Shown here one piece after another: positions 35,017 to 43,290 of a DNA stretch of 64,000 bases; within the stretch, counting starts at the first letter, position 1; each line of letters opens with the position of its first letter. A program made the translations under genes and the position numbers. Under the pieces are notes generated by a model. The model was not told the DNA's origin. It ran no database searches and worked only from the letters and a program-made list of their open reading frames with translations. The stretch comes from RGEC01 sp964626685 (lineage in GTDB: Bacteria; Bacteroidota; Bacteroidia; NS11-12g; UBA955): positions 124,001-188,000 of the forward strand of contig CAZVJY010000002.1 in assembly GCA_964626685.1 (NCBI GenBank), given 5' to 3'.

Positions 35017-35745
35017 ATGAGCAACAACACCTATCTCTGGATTGACATCGCAACCATCGCAGGCCCACTTGCATTGTCTTTTGACAAAAGGGTTGCGTTT
35101 CATACACAGTGGAAATATTTCCTTTCTGCCATGCTCATTACTTCAGGTATATACCTCATTTGGGATGTGATTTTTACTGCCATTGGCGTTTGGCATTTTA
35201 ACCCGGCATTCGTAACCGGTTTTTATATTGGAAACCTGCCTTGGGAGGAAATCTTTTTCTTTATTGCCATTCCCTATTCGTGCCTGTTTATTTATGCTTG
35301 TTTGCGCCATTACTTTCCACGCCTGGAAAACAGAAATGCAGGACGAATCATTTCACTCGTATTACTGGCATTCAGCATTGGGATGGTGGTATTGCATTAT
35401 AACAAACTGTACACCGCGGTTACATTCAGCCTGATTGCATTTACACTGCTGAACCAGCTACTCGTGACACGGGGAAGTTACATGTCACATCTCTATGCGG
35501 CATGGTTTCTGAGCATTATTCCTATGATGGTGGTGAACGGGCTTCTGACAGGGTTGCCCATCCTGATTTATGAAAACACAGAAAACCTGGGAATCAGGGT
35601 TCCATCCATGCTTCCCGGCATGCAATATGGCATTCCGGTGGAAGATTTCTTTTACAATTTATTGTATATGATGTGGATGATCTGGATTTACGAAGCCAGA
35701 AAAAACAGAAAAGCCATTCACCTCTTTACCCCTGAACCGGAGTAA
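35017..35745 (+). CDS. Lycopene cyclase, heterodimer-type fused (CrtYcd-like)
   Basis: 242 residues from the ATG at 35017; the longer start at 34996 lies inside the terminator. Seven or so hydrophobic segments. Two copies of the cyclase domain motif are present: NLPWEEIFFFI near 72 and GIPVEDFFYNLLY near 210 (each with the acidic pair), as in fused CrtYc-CrtYd proteins that cyclise lycopene to beta-carotene and its relatives. crtB, crtI and crtZ are not in the window, so the pathway must be split over the chromosome. No Shine-Dalgarno sequence is seen; the start follows the terminator T-run. Confidence 0.87.
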   Translation: MSNNTYLWIDIATIAGPLALSFDKRVAFHTQWKYFLSAMLITSGIYLIWDVIFTAIGVWHFNPAFVTGFYIGNLPWEEIFFFIAIPYSCLFIYACLRHYFPRLENRNAGRIISLVLLAFSIGMVVLHYNKLYTAVTFSLIAFTLLNQLLVTRGSYMSHLYAAWFLSIIPMMVVNGLLTGLPILIYENTENLGIRVPSMLPGMQYGIPVEDFFYNLLYMMWMIWIYEARKNRKAIHLFTPEPE

Positions 35746-35754
35746 ATACGGTTT

Positions 35755-36747
35755 TCACCGCGCAGTATCGGCTGTGACACGTTTTCTTTCGCTTGCTTTT
35801 TTGGCTTTTTTACGCTGTGATTTACCCCATGGCAGCGGTAAAAACTTTTCCGGGTAATGATTGATATCATACGCCAGCGATTCAAGGTTCTTGGTGGTTT
35901 TTACCAAGTTGTCATACAGAACAGGATCCTTGGCAAGCTTACCCAGAGAACCTTTGCCCTGCTCAATATTTCTGGTAATTGCAGCCAATGCAGAAGCTGT
36001 TTCTTGTAAATCTCTGCCTATTTTCTGAAGCTCAATGCTGTCCAGGCGTGCGGTAGTCCGGTTTAGGTTTTTCAAACTACCCTCAATGCTTCTGCCGTAT
36101 TGATCCAGGCTGGATGAAAAACGGGCTGCATTATCCAGGGTTGCGGTCAATCCCGGGCGGGAAGCAGCCAGTGTACCCTGTATCTCGGCAATGGTGCTGT
36201 TTAGTGATGCAAGCACCACAGGAAGCTGATCAACTGCCTGAGTCAGGCTTTGACGGGCTATGATGGAATTCAGATGCGTAAGCAGGGAATCTGCTCCTGC
36301 CGCTATGGGGGCAATCTTCTCATTCACCATACTCATCACATCCTGCGTATACATGGGGAGCAAAGTATCTCCGTCTTCCGCAAAGGTTTTAGAGTTTCCC
36401 GGTATCAGTTTCAAGGTAGTTGAACCAAGCAAAGCAGATTCAATTTTTATTTTTGAATTTTTGGGTATTTTTATTTCGCTATAAATTTCAATTTCGGTCA
36501 CCACTTTGCCTGAATGGGGATCCATCTCCATGCTGCGTAGCTGCCCAACCCTAAATCCATTATACATCACAGCTGTATTATCGGCCAAACCCTGAGCACT
36601 GTCATACAACACCACAAATTCCCGGGCGCCACCGAGTGGATTGTCTCTTCCGACCATGTAGTTATAACCCAGAATTAGCACGGTAATGGCTACAGCTGCC
36701 AATGTGCCTACTTTTGTTTCTTTGGATACGCCTGTAAATAATGCCAC
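35755..36747 (-). CDS. MlaD-family (MCE domain) lipid transport protein
   Basis: 330 residues. N-terminal membrane helix (TLAAVAITVLILGYNYM) followed by an MCE domain (FVVLYDSAQGLADNTAVMYNGFRVGQLRSMEM near residues 43-74, ESALLGSTTLKLIPG near 104), then a long coiled-coil-like region (about 140-300) and a basic tail. MCE proteins form hexameric tunnels that carry lipids between membranes. In Bacteroidota this gene usually follows the amidase gene and lies near lptD, as here; the permease and ATPase (MlaE, MlaF) are not in the window. Confidence 0.88.
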   Translation of the reverse strand: MALFTGVSKETKVGTLAAVAITVLILGYNYMVGRDNPLGGAREFVVLYDSAQGLADNTAVMYNGFRVGQLRSMEMDPHSGKVVTEIEIYSEIKIPKNSKIKIESALLGSTTLKLIPGNSKTFAEDGDTLLPMYTQDVMSMVNEKIAPIAAGADSLLTHLNSIIARQSLTQAVDQLPVVLASLNSTIAEIQGTLAASRPGLTATLDNAARFSSSLDQYGRSIEGSLKNLNRTTARLDSIELQKIGRDLQETASALAAITRNIEQGKGSLGKLAKDPVLYDNLVKTTKNLESLAYDINHYPEKFLPLPWGKSQRKKAKKASERKRVTADTAR

Positions 36748-36779
36748 GTTAAATGATGTTCAAAGATAAGACTAAATCA

Positions 36780-37637
36780 TTAACGGCGCATATCACCACT
36801 GTCACGCACCTGCACTGATTTCTCCTCCGGATTCTTCACCGGTGCTGCTTTTTCGAGCTCCCGCTTATACTGCCGAACTGCCCTGAAAATCCCTTTGGCC
36901 ACCGTTTTCTGACCTTCTTCTGTTTTCAAAAAACTCCGGTCAGACTGATTGGTTAAAAACCCAATTTCTACCAGCACTGACGGCATAGCCGTTTGCCAGA
37001 GAACAAGAAATCCGGCTTGTTTAACCCCACGGCTTTTAATTTTGGATATCCTATGGGTATGCGACTCAACCAGGGTACTAAACTTCAGGCTTTGCTGCAA
37101 AAATGCATTTTGAACCAGGGAAAAAATGATGTGCCCTTCCGGCGAATTGGGATCAAAACCACCATAGCGCTCATTGGTTCTGTAATTGGATTCAAACTTA
37201 ATCGCGGCGTTTTCCCGTTTGGCTACATCCAGGTTACCCTGGCTTTTATGCAATCCCATGAAATAGGTCTCTGACCCGGCGGCCGAGGTATTGACATTGC
37301 TATTGCAATGAATGGAAATAAATAAATCAGCCTTGATTTTATTGGCCATGTTAGGACGCTCCCACAACTCAACGAACTTGTCTGTCTTTCGGGTAAAAAC
37401 CACCTGCACATCCTGCAAACTATCCTCTATTAACTTTCCCAGTTTAAGTGAAACAGCCAGTGTCACTGCTTTTTCCCAAATCTCATTGGCGCCATTGCAA
37501 CCGGGGTCCAGCCCCCCGTGTCCGGGATCAATAACGATGGTTTTAACCTGTTTTCCGGGAACACGGTTCACCGGCTTGCCCGAAGGCAGTGTGGTAATAA
37601 GCAGTAGCAGCAGCAGACCAACAGCAATGCGTCTCAT
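36780..37637 (-). CDS. amiC: N-acetylmuramoyl-L-alanine amidase (Amidase_3)
   Basis: 285 residues, exported (AVGLLLLLLITTLPSG). The catalytic zinc domain runs from about residue 34: TIVIDPGHGGLDPGC near 35-49 with the first His, WEKAVTLAVSLKL near 54 with the zinc Glu, DLFISIHCNSNVNTSAAGSE near 104-123 with the second zinc-binding His, and SVLVEIGFLTNQSDRSFL near 219-236 with the catalytic Glu. It cleaves the amide bond between MurNAc and the peptide during daughter-cell separation. The C-terminal 45 residues are a charged tail. 32 bases separate it from the downstream mlaD gene; it is divergent from lptD. Confidence 0.93.
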   Translation of the reverse strand: MRRIAVGLLLLLLITTLPSGKPVNRVPGKQVKTIVIDPGHGGLDPGCNGANEIWEKAVTLAVSLKLGKLIEDSLQDVQVVFTRKTDKFVELWERPNMANKIKADLFISIHCNSNVNTSAAGSETYFMGLHKSQGNLDVAKRENAAIKFESNYRTNERYGGFDPNSPEGHIIFSLVQNAFLQQSLKFSTLVESHTHRISKIKSRGVKQAGFLVLWQTAMPSVLVEIGFLTNQSDRSFLKTEEGQKTVAKGIFRAVRQYKRELEKAAPVKNPEEKSVQVRDSGDMRR

Positions 37638-37745
37638 GAGGTAACTTTTATCATAACTTCACAAACCTTGCCAAAATTTTAGCATAAACATTAATTTTTT
37701 CTAAGGAATGGCAAAGTTTTTGACGAATTTCGCGGTATCTCTCTT

Positions 37746-40337
37746 ATGTGCGATCATGATGCTGCAAATCTTTATAAACTTTCGTTGTGGAAGGTTTGCA
37801 TTTTCATCATTGCCATAGTCGCTATAACGCACCCGGTAAAGGTTTCAGGCCAAGTGTCAACTCCTTCCGACACCCTTAAAAAAAGCATCTCCCGTTCCGG
37901 CAGTGATCTTGACAAACCTATAGTTTACAAAGCAGCCGACTCCATCTGGTTTAACCTGAAAAATAAGAAGGTTTATCTTTATAAAAATGCCTCTATTGAA
38001 TATGGCGAAATGAATTTGACCGCGCATTTCATCGAAATAGATTTAAACAAAAAAGAGATTTTCGCCACTGGCGGGCCTGACAGCGCAGGAAAATACAGCA
38101 ATCTTCCCGTGCTGAAGGATGGTGGAGACAATTATAAAGCAGACAGTATTCGTTATAACAGCCAGTCAAAAAAAGGCCGGGTATACGGATTGCGGCTCAC
38201 ACAGGATGAAGCGGTAATTCACCTCACCAAAGTGTTAAAACAGGACGACGGCAGTTTTATTGGGCAGAGCGGAAAAATAACCACATGCAATGAGGACCAT
38301 CCGCATTTCTATTTCAATGCAAGCCGTATCAAGGTAATTCCGAATAACAAGGCACTTTTCGGGGCAGCCAACCTTGTGGTGGAAGATGTGCCTACTCCCC
38401 TGGCGCTTCCTTTTGGTATTGCACCGCTAAAAAAAGGTCAGCGCAATGGTATTTTGTTTCCCGGATATGGCTACAACCAGTTCAACAAAAGTTTCTATCT
38501 GCAAAATTTCGGTTACTATCTTGGCCTGGGAGAGCATGCAGACCTCACACTTACTACAGATGCTTACCTGAACGGCGACCTGAGACTGGGTGTAACATCC
38601 AACTTTGTAAAGCGCTATAAATACAGAAGCAACTTTGGACTGGGGGCCAGCTGGTTTGGAAATGGACTTGAACGCAGCAGTCCCGGTTTTAAAAAGAATC
38701 TCGACCTAAGCATCAGGGGCAATTTTGCATTTGATCCTAAATACCTTCCTGGTCTTTCTCTGAATGGGGATATCAATATTCAAACCGGCAATTTTAATCG
38801 CCTGAACTCGAGAGATATCAACAGCATTAGCAATCAGCAGTTTCAAAGTTCCGTTAATTTTGGGAAAACCTTTTTCCAGAATAAAGTCAATTTTACTGCC
38901 GCTGCCAGACACTCGCAAAATACCGTTAACAGAGACTTTCGCCTGGAATTGCCCAGCATGAACCTGGGTGTTTCTTCTCTTACCCCTTTTGCACGAAAAA
39001 ACAGCAGCGGGAACAAATGGTATGAACAACTGCGACTCAGCTACAACATGCAGTTCAGCAATGTCATTAACACCAAAGACAGCATTTTATTTAGCCGCGA
39101 TTATAAAAAAGCACTGCAAAAGACCCAGAGTGGAATCAGCCACAGCCTGCCAATCAACACCAATATCAAACTTCTCAAAGGCATTGTGAATATGTCTCCA
39201 TCTTTTAATTACCGTGAAACCTGGTACCTAAAAGCCACCGACCAGTTTATGGATGATACGGGCAAGATACAAATCCGGGAAGAAAATGGATTTTTCAGGC
39301 TTAACAACTGGGATTTCAACACCGGTTTTACCACCAACATTTACGGAACTTTCCAACGCACAAAAGCAAAAAAAATAAAGGCTTTGCGGCACACTATCAC
39401 GCCTACCCTCAGCATGGGCTACCAACCCAAAATCAATGCGGCGCTGCGAGGCTGGGAGCGAAACTACACTGATACTTCAGGAAAACAGGTACGTTACAAC
39501 CGATTTGAAAGAGGCATTTACGGAGGTGGACAAAGTCAGGCAGAGAGCGGCTACGTAGGCATTGGAGTAAACAACAACTTACAGGGCAAAAAAGTGGTAA
39601 GCACAGACAGCAACGGTAAAGAGAAACTGGAAAAATTCAACCTGATTGACCAACTAAGTTTCAATACCCGCTATAATCTGGCAGCCACCAAATTCAAGTG
39701 GAGTGATGTATCTGCCAATTTCAACACCACGGTGATGAAAAACATCAATATCACGGCAAGATCCGCCTTTAGCCTGTATCAAAAAGACTCTCTGTTGAAA
39801 AACGTGCAGCGGTTCCTGTATGTAGACAAAAAAACACCCCTGCGCATGCGCAATGCCGGCATGAGCATCAGTACAAGGTTTAGTCCTGAAATGTTCAGAA
39901 AGAAAACCAAACTCACACCGGTTAAAACCAAGGGCAATAGCGATGAGCAGGAGAAAAAAGACATCCTCGGCCGTCCCGATGACTACTTCCATTTCGACAT
40001 CCCCTGGAACATCGCGCTCACATATGTTTTTGACTACAACGCGGAGACAAATAACAAATCTCAGCGAATTGGAAGCAACCGAATCAATATCAGCGGTGAC
40101 ATCAGTATCACACCGGAATGGAAGATCGGTTATACTACCGGTTACGATTTGCAGGAAAAAGAAATCGCCACCAGCCAGTTTACGGTAAGCCGCAACCTGC
40201 ATTGCTGGCAAATTGATTTTAACTGGGTTCCTTCCGGCTTTGCCAAACAGTGGACTTTCAGTATCAGACCCAAATCGGGCATGCTGCAGGATATGAAGCT
40301 CAACAGGCGGGCATTCTTTAATCCCGTGATGTTCTAA
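37746..40337 (+). CDS. lptD: LPS-assembly protein LptD-like outer-membrane barrel
   Basis: 863 residues. After an N-terminal hydrophobic segment (WKVCIFIIAIVAITHPVKVS) comes an OstA-like jelly-roll (IWFNLKNKKVYLYKNASIEY near 64-83, YKADSIRYNSQSKKGRVYGL near 130-150), then a large beta-barrel. FGIAPLKKGQRNGILFPGYG near 225 is the family's insertion segment. It should place lipopolysaccharide in the outer leaflet. Cysteines for disulphide bonds seen in E. coli LptD are not evident. It is divergent from amiC. Confidence 0.88.
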   Translation: MCDHDAANLYKLSLWKVCIFIIAIVAITHPVKVSGQVSTPSDTLKKSISRSGSDLDKPIVYKAADSIWFNLKNKKVYLYKNASIEYGEMNLTAHFIEIDLNKKEIFATGGPDSAGKYSNLPVLKDGGDNYKADSIRYNSQSKKGRVYGLRLTQDEAVIHLTKVLKQDDGSFIGQSGKITTCNEDHPHFYFNASRIKVIPNNKALFGAANLVVEDVPTPLALPFGIAPLKKGQRNGILFPGYGYNQFNKSFYLQNFGYYLGLGEHADLTLTTDAYLNGDLRLGVTSNFVKRYKYRSNFGLGASWFGNGLERSSPGFKKNLDLSIRGNFAFDPKYLPGLSLNGDINIQTGNFNRLNSRDINSISNQQFQSSVNFGKTFFQNKVNFTAAARHSQNTVNRDFRLELPSMNLGVSSLTPFARKNSSGNKWYEQLRLSYNMQFSNVINTKDSILFSRDYKKALQKTQSGISHSLPINTNIKLLKGIVNMSPSFNYRETWYLKATDQFMDDTGKIQIREENGFFRLNNWDFNTGFTTNIYGTFQRTKAKKIKALRHTITPTLSMGYQPKINAALRGWERNYTDTSGKQVRYNRFERGIYGGGQSQAESGYVGIGVNNNLQGKKVVSTDSNGKEKLEKFNLIDQLSFNTRYNLAATKFKWSDVSANFNTTVMKNINITARSAFSLYQKDSLLKNVQRFLYVDKKTPLRMRNAGMSISTRFSPEMFRKKTKLTPVKTKGNSDEQEKKDILGRPDDYFHFDIPWNIALTYVFDYNAETNNKSQRIGSNRINISGDISITPEWKIGYTTGYDLQEKEIATSQFTVSRNLHCWQIDFNWVPSGFAKQWTFSIRPKSGMLQDMKLNRRAFFNPVMF

Positions 40338-40369
40338 ACATTTCTAAACACACAATTGTTAAATTACAT

Positions 40370-40837
40370 ATGACACTCACTATCGGCCAGTCCGCCCCCG
40401 AATTCACGCTTTTCAACGATCAAAAAAAAGAAGTAAGCCTTGATAGCTTCCGTGGTAAAAACGTAGTGCTACTTTTTGTACCGCAGGCATTCACAGGTGT
40501 GTGCACGGCAGAGTTATGCCAAATGCGCGACAGCCTGCATGACTACAACAACATGAATGCTGAAATCCTTGCTGTGTCTGTTGATTCTGTTTTCACACTG
40601 GAGAAATGGAAAAAGGACGAAGGTTTCAATTTTAACCTGCTTTCCGATTTCAACAAGGATGTTAGCCGCGCATATGGCAGCATTTATGAAGAATGGATTT
40701 TTGGCATGAAAGGCGTTTCAAAAAGAAGTGCTTTTGTGATTGACAAAGATGGCATCATTCGCTATGCCGAAGTACTTGAAAACCCGGGTGAAATGCCCAA
40801 CCTGCAGGCAGTGAAAGATACCGTTGCCTCTCTTTGA
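40370..40837 (+). CDS. Peroxiredoxin (AhpC/TSA family)
   Basis: 155 residues. Thioredoxin fold with the peroxidatic Cys in FVPQAFTGVCTAELCQMRDS near residues 38-57; the second Cys of CTAELC lies four residues later in the same helix. LAVSVDSVFTLEKWKKDEGF near 72-91 and YGSIYEEWIFGMKGVSKRSAF near 105-125 are as in AhpE/Prx5-like proteins. It reduces hydrogen peroxide and organic peroxides. It is 32 bases after lptD and followed by a stable hairpin. Confidence 0.92.
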   Translation: MTLTIGQSAPEFTLFNDQKKEVSLDSFRGKNVVLLFVPQAFTGVCTAELCQMRDSLHDYNNMNAEILAVSVDSVFTLEKWKKDEGFNFNLLSDFNKDVSRAYGSIYEEWIFGMKGVSKRSAFVIDKDGIIRYAEVLENPGEMPNLQAVKDTVASL

Positions 40838-40838
40838 T

Positions 40839-40879
40839 AGGCCAGCAAAGTATTTTACCGGATAAGGTAAAATAAGCCT
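40839..40879 (+). terminator. Stem-loop after the peroxiredoxin gene
   Basis: TATTTTACC (40851-40859) and GGTAAAATA (40866-40874) pair perfectly around GGATAA; outer AGGC and GCCT can add four pairs. No T-run follows, so it may be a terminator variant or a 3'-protecting hairpin. Confidence 0.5.
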
Positions 40880-40931
40880 CAAAATCTCTTCCCTACGACT
40901 TGGGAATAAATTCCTGTTGTGTTAATTTGCA

Positions 40932-42017
40932 ATGATGCGCCTCAAACTATTGGGAATTTTTATACTGGGTTTCAATCTGGGATTTGCTCAGCCGTATGCT
41001 GTTCCAGAATCTATTCGTACCAAATACTACTATCAACCGGGCGATAGCATCATTGTTTCGGAAAAGCCCTCTCCTGCTTTGGTAAAAATGCTAACAGGAT
41101 GGAATTATATTTCTTCAGACAGCGTGATGGTGGAACCCATAGACGGATACGACACCATACTGCCACTTTACCAGTTTGCTTACAAGGCTGTTCATGGAGG
41201 CTTTTTTTACCTGAAAACCGAAGTAAGCAATGCTGCATACAGGCGATTTGTGCAAGCCGCAAAAAATCCGTCCTACACCCCTGATACAAGCTGCTGGACC
41301 AGCCAAAATACATACAGCGAACCCTATGTTCATTATTACTACCAGCACCCTGCCTACAACAACTTTCCCGTATGCGGCGTTTCCTATTTACAGGCAAAAG
41401 CCTATTGCCACTGGCTTCAGGATAGCTTAAACAATGCATTAAAGAAGAAAAACATACCTCAGCGCGTGGAAGTAGATTTGCCGAGTTCAGATGAATGGAT
41501 AAATGCGTATTACCATGCTGTTCGGCAATATGCGCAAAAACAAAAGATAAGAATTCCCGGCCCTACATACCTCCATTTTTCCATGCCGGGCAATACAATC
41601 CATGTTGTATCCGGGAATTGGCTGAGTGCAAGGCTCTCTGTGATTAAACCCCTATCCATTTACCAGGGATATACAGCTGCCACAGACGGCATGCAACCCA
41701 TTGGCGGCGTGTATCATATCATGGGCAATGTAGCTGAATGGACAAGATCTGAAGCTAAAAATCATCTTTTCAACCACAAGGAATACACCTACACTGTAAC
41801 CGGATTGCTGGTACCGAATGTTTATGAAAACCACAGCAAAGCCACACTTGACAAATACGTGCGTGGCGAAAACCTGAATGACCTGATGGCCGTAAAAGGA
41901 GGATCATGGGTGGATGACCCGTTTTACCTGCAGCCCGGAGCTTTGTATTTTGTTCCGAAAAACCAGGGTCGGGCGAATATTGGCTTCAGACCAATAATTC
42001 GGGTTGTAAAACCTTAA
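40932..42017 (+). CDS. SUMF1/FGE-like domain protein, GldJ/GldK-related
   Basis: 361 residues with a signal peptide (LKLLGIFILGFNLGFAQ). Formylglycine-enzyme fold: FFYLKTEVSNAAYRRFVQAA near 92-111, FPVCGVSYLQAKAYCHWLQ near 147-165, VDLPSSDEWINAYY near 181, GGVYHIMGNVAEWTRSE near 259-275, VKGGSWVDDPFYLQPGALYF near 320-340, and IGFRPIIRV at the end. The cysteines needed for formylglycine formation near the GGSW motif are missing, as in the gliding/T9SS proteins GldJ and GldK, but no lipobox is present. Role in the T9SS ring is possible but not shown. It overlaps the convergent lysA gene by 4 bases. Confidence 0.78.
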   Translation: MMRLKLLGIFILGFNLGFAQPYAVPESIRTKYYYQPGDSIIVSEKPSPALVKMLTGWNYISSDSVMVEPIDGYDTILPLYQFAYKAVHGGFFYLKTEVSNAAYRRFVQAAKNPSYTPDTSCWTSQNTYSEPYVHYYYQHPAYNNFPVCGVSYLQAKAYCHWLQDSLNNALKKKNIPQRVEVDLPSSDEWINAYYHAVRQYAQKQKIRIPGPTYLHFSMPGNTIHVVSGNWLSARLSVIKPLSIYQGYTAATDGMQPIGGVYHIMGNVAEWTRSEAKNHLFNHKEYTYTVTGLLVPNVYENHSKATLDKYVRGENLNDLMAVKGGSWVDDPFYLQPGALYFVPKNQGRANIGFRPIIRVVKP

Positions 42018-43222
42018 AGCACCTCTATTTCATTGCGCACCAGGTCCTCGAAGGTTTCCCTGCGTCTAATAAGTTTGGCCTCTCCATTTATCACCAAAAC
42101 TTCTGCAGGCCTGAAACGAGCATTGTAATTATTGCTCATGGTGAAACCATAGGCACCCGCATTGTAGATAGCCAAGATATCGCCTTCACGCACTTCCGCA
42201 ATTTTACGATCATAGCCCAGTGTATCGGTTTCGCAGATATAGCCCACTACAGAATAGAGCCGCGGCAAGCCTTCGGGGTTGCTCACGTTTTCTATTCGGT
42301 GGTATGCATCGTAAAACATAGGTCTGATCAGGTGGTTTTGCCCGCTGTCTACCCCAATAAATACCGTGCTCGTTGTTTGTTTAATAACGTTGGCTTTTAC
42401 CAGTAAAAAACCTGCTTCGCTTACGATGAACTTACCCGGTTCAAACCAGAGTTCCAGTTCTCTGCCATATTGGGCACAAAACCTTTGAAAAGCTTCTGCT
42501 ATTCGGCTTCCCGTATCGGCAATATCAGTAACAATATCGCCTTCCTTGTATGGCACTTTAAATCCGCTACCAAAGTCCATAAACTCCAAATCAGGAAAAT
42601 CAGCAGCAGCTTCAAACAACAAATCTGCACCCCGCAAAAACACGTCCGCATCCAAAATATCGCTGCCGGTATGCATGTGAAGGCCATTGATTTTCATGCC
42701 GTGATTTTGTACCACACGCAGTACATGCCTTAACTGGTAAATACTGATACCAAATTTTGAATCAATATGCCCTACGGAGATATGGCTGTGACCACCAGCC
42801 ATGATATGGGGATTCAGGCGTATACAGCATTTAACCGTTCCTCCGTAATGATGCCCGAATTCTTCAAGAATACTGATGTTATCTATGTTGATGTGTACAC
42901 CCAATTTCACTGCCTCCTGTATTTCTTCAAAATCCACACAATTCGGTGTATACATGATTTGTTCTGGTGCAAAACCCGCTCTAAGCCCGAGCTGAACCTC
43001 CTGTATGCTCACTGCATCCAGACCTGCGCCTTCATTTTTCAGCAACCGTAAAACGTTTACGTTGTTTAAGGCTTTCAGTGCATAATGCAGGCTGACTTTT
43101 ACGCCGGGAAAGGCATTTTTCAATCGATGATATTGCGCAGTAATGGTTTGTGCATCATACACATATATAGGGGTTCCAAACTGTGCCGCAATTTCCGTTG
43201 CCGGTATTCCTCCAATTTTCAT
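42014..43222 (-). CDS. lysA: Diaminopimelate decarboxylase
   Basis: 402 residues. The last step of lysine synthesis. PLP Lys in VSLHYALKALNNVNVLRLL near residue 48, AGGHSHISVGHIDSKFGI near 140-157, FGSGFKVPYKEGD near 217, ELWFEPGKFIVSEAGF near 256-271, and CETDTLGYDRKI near 330 with the substrate-binding Cys. The terminator of secDF lies only 19 bases before its start codon, leaving little space for a separate promoter. Confidence 0.95.
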   Translation of the reverse strand: MKIGGIPATEIAAQFGTPIYVYDAQTITAQYHRLKNAFPGVKVSLHYALKALNNVNVLRLLKNEGAGLDAVSIQEVQLGLRAGFAPEQIMYTPNCVDFEEIQEAVKLGVHINIDNISILEEFGHHYGGTVKCCIRLNPHIMAGGHSHISVGHIDSKFGISIYQLRHVLRVVQNHGMKINGLHMHTGSDILDADVFLRGADLLFEAAADFPDLEFMDFGSGFKVPYKEGDIVTDIADTGSRIAEAFQRFCAQYGRELELWFEPGKFIVSEAGFLLVKANVIKQTTSTVFIGVDSGQNHLIRPMFYDAYHRIENVSNPEGLPRLYSVVGYICETDTLGYDRKIAEVREGDILAIYNAGAYGFTMSNNYNARFRPAEVLVINGEAKLIRRRETFEDLVRNEIEVL

Positions 43223-43241
43223 AATCTAATTTTAACTGCAT

Positions 43242-43273
43242 AAAAAAAGCGGGGATTAAATCCCCGCTTTTTT
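43242..43273 (-). terminator. Intrinsic terminator of secDF
   Basis: AAAAAAGCGGGGAT and ATCCCCGCTTTTTT pair perfectly (up to 14 bp) around a 3-5 base loop with A- and T-tracts on the two sides, so it could work on both strands. It ends 19 bases before the lysA ATG. Confidence 0.93.
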
Positions 43274-43290
43274 GCGAAGACAATGTCTAT

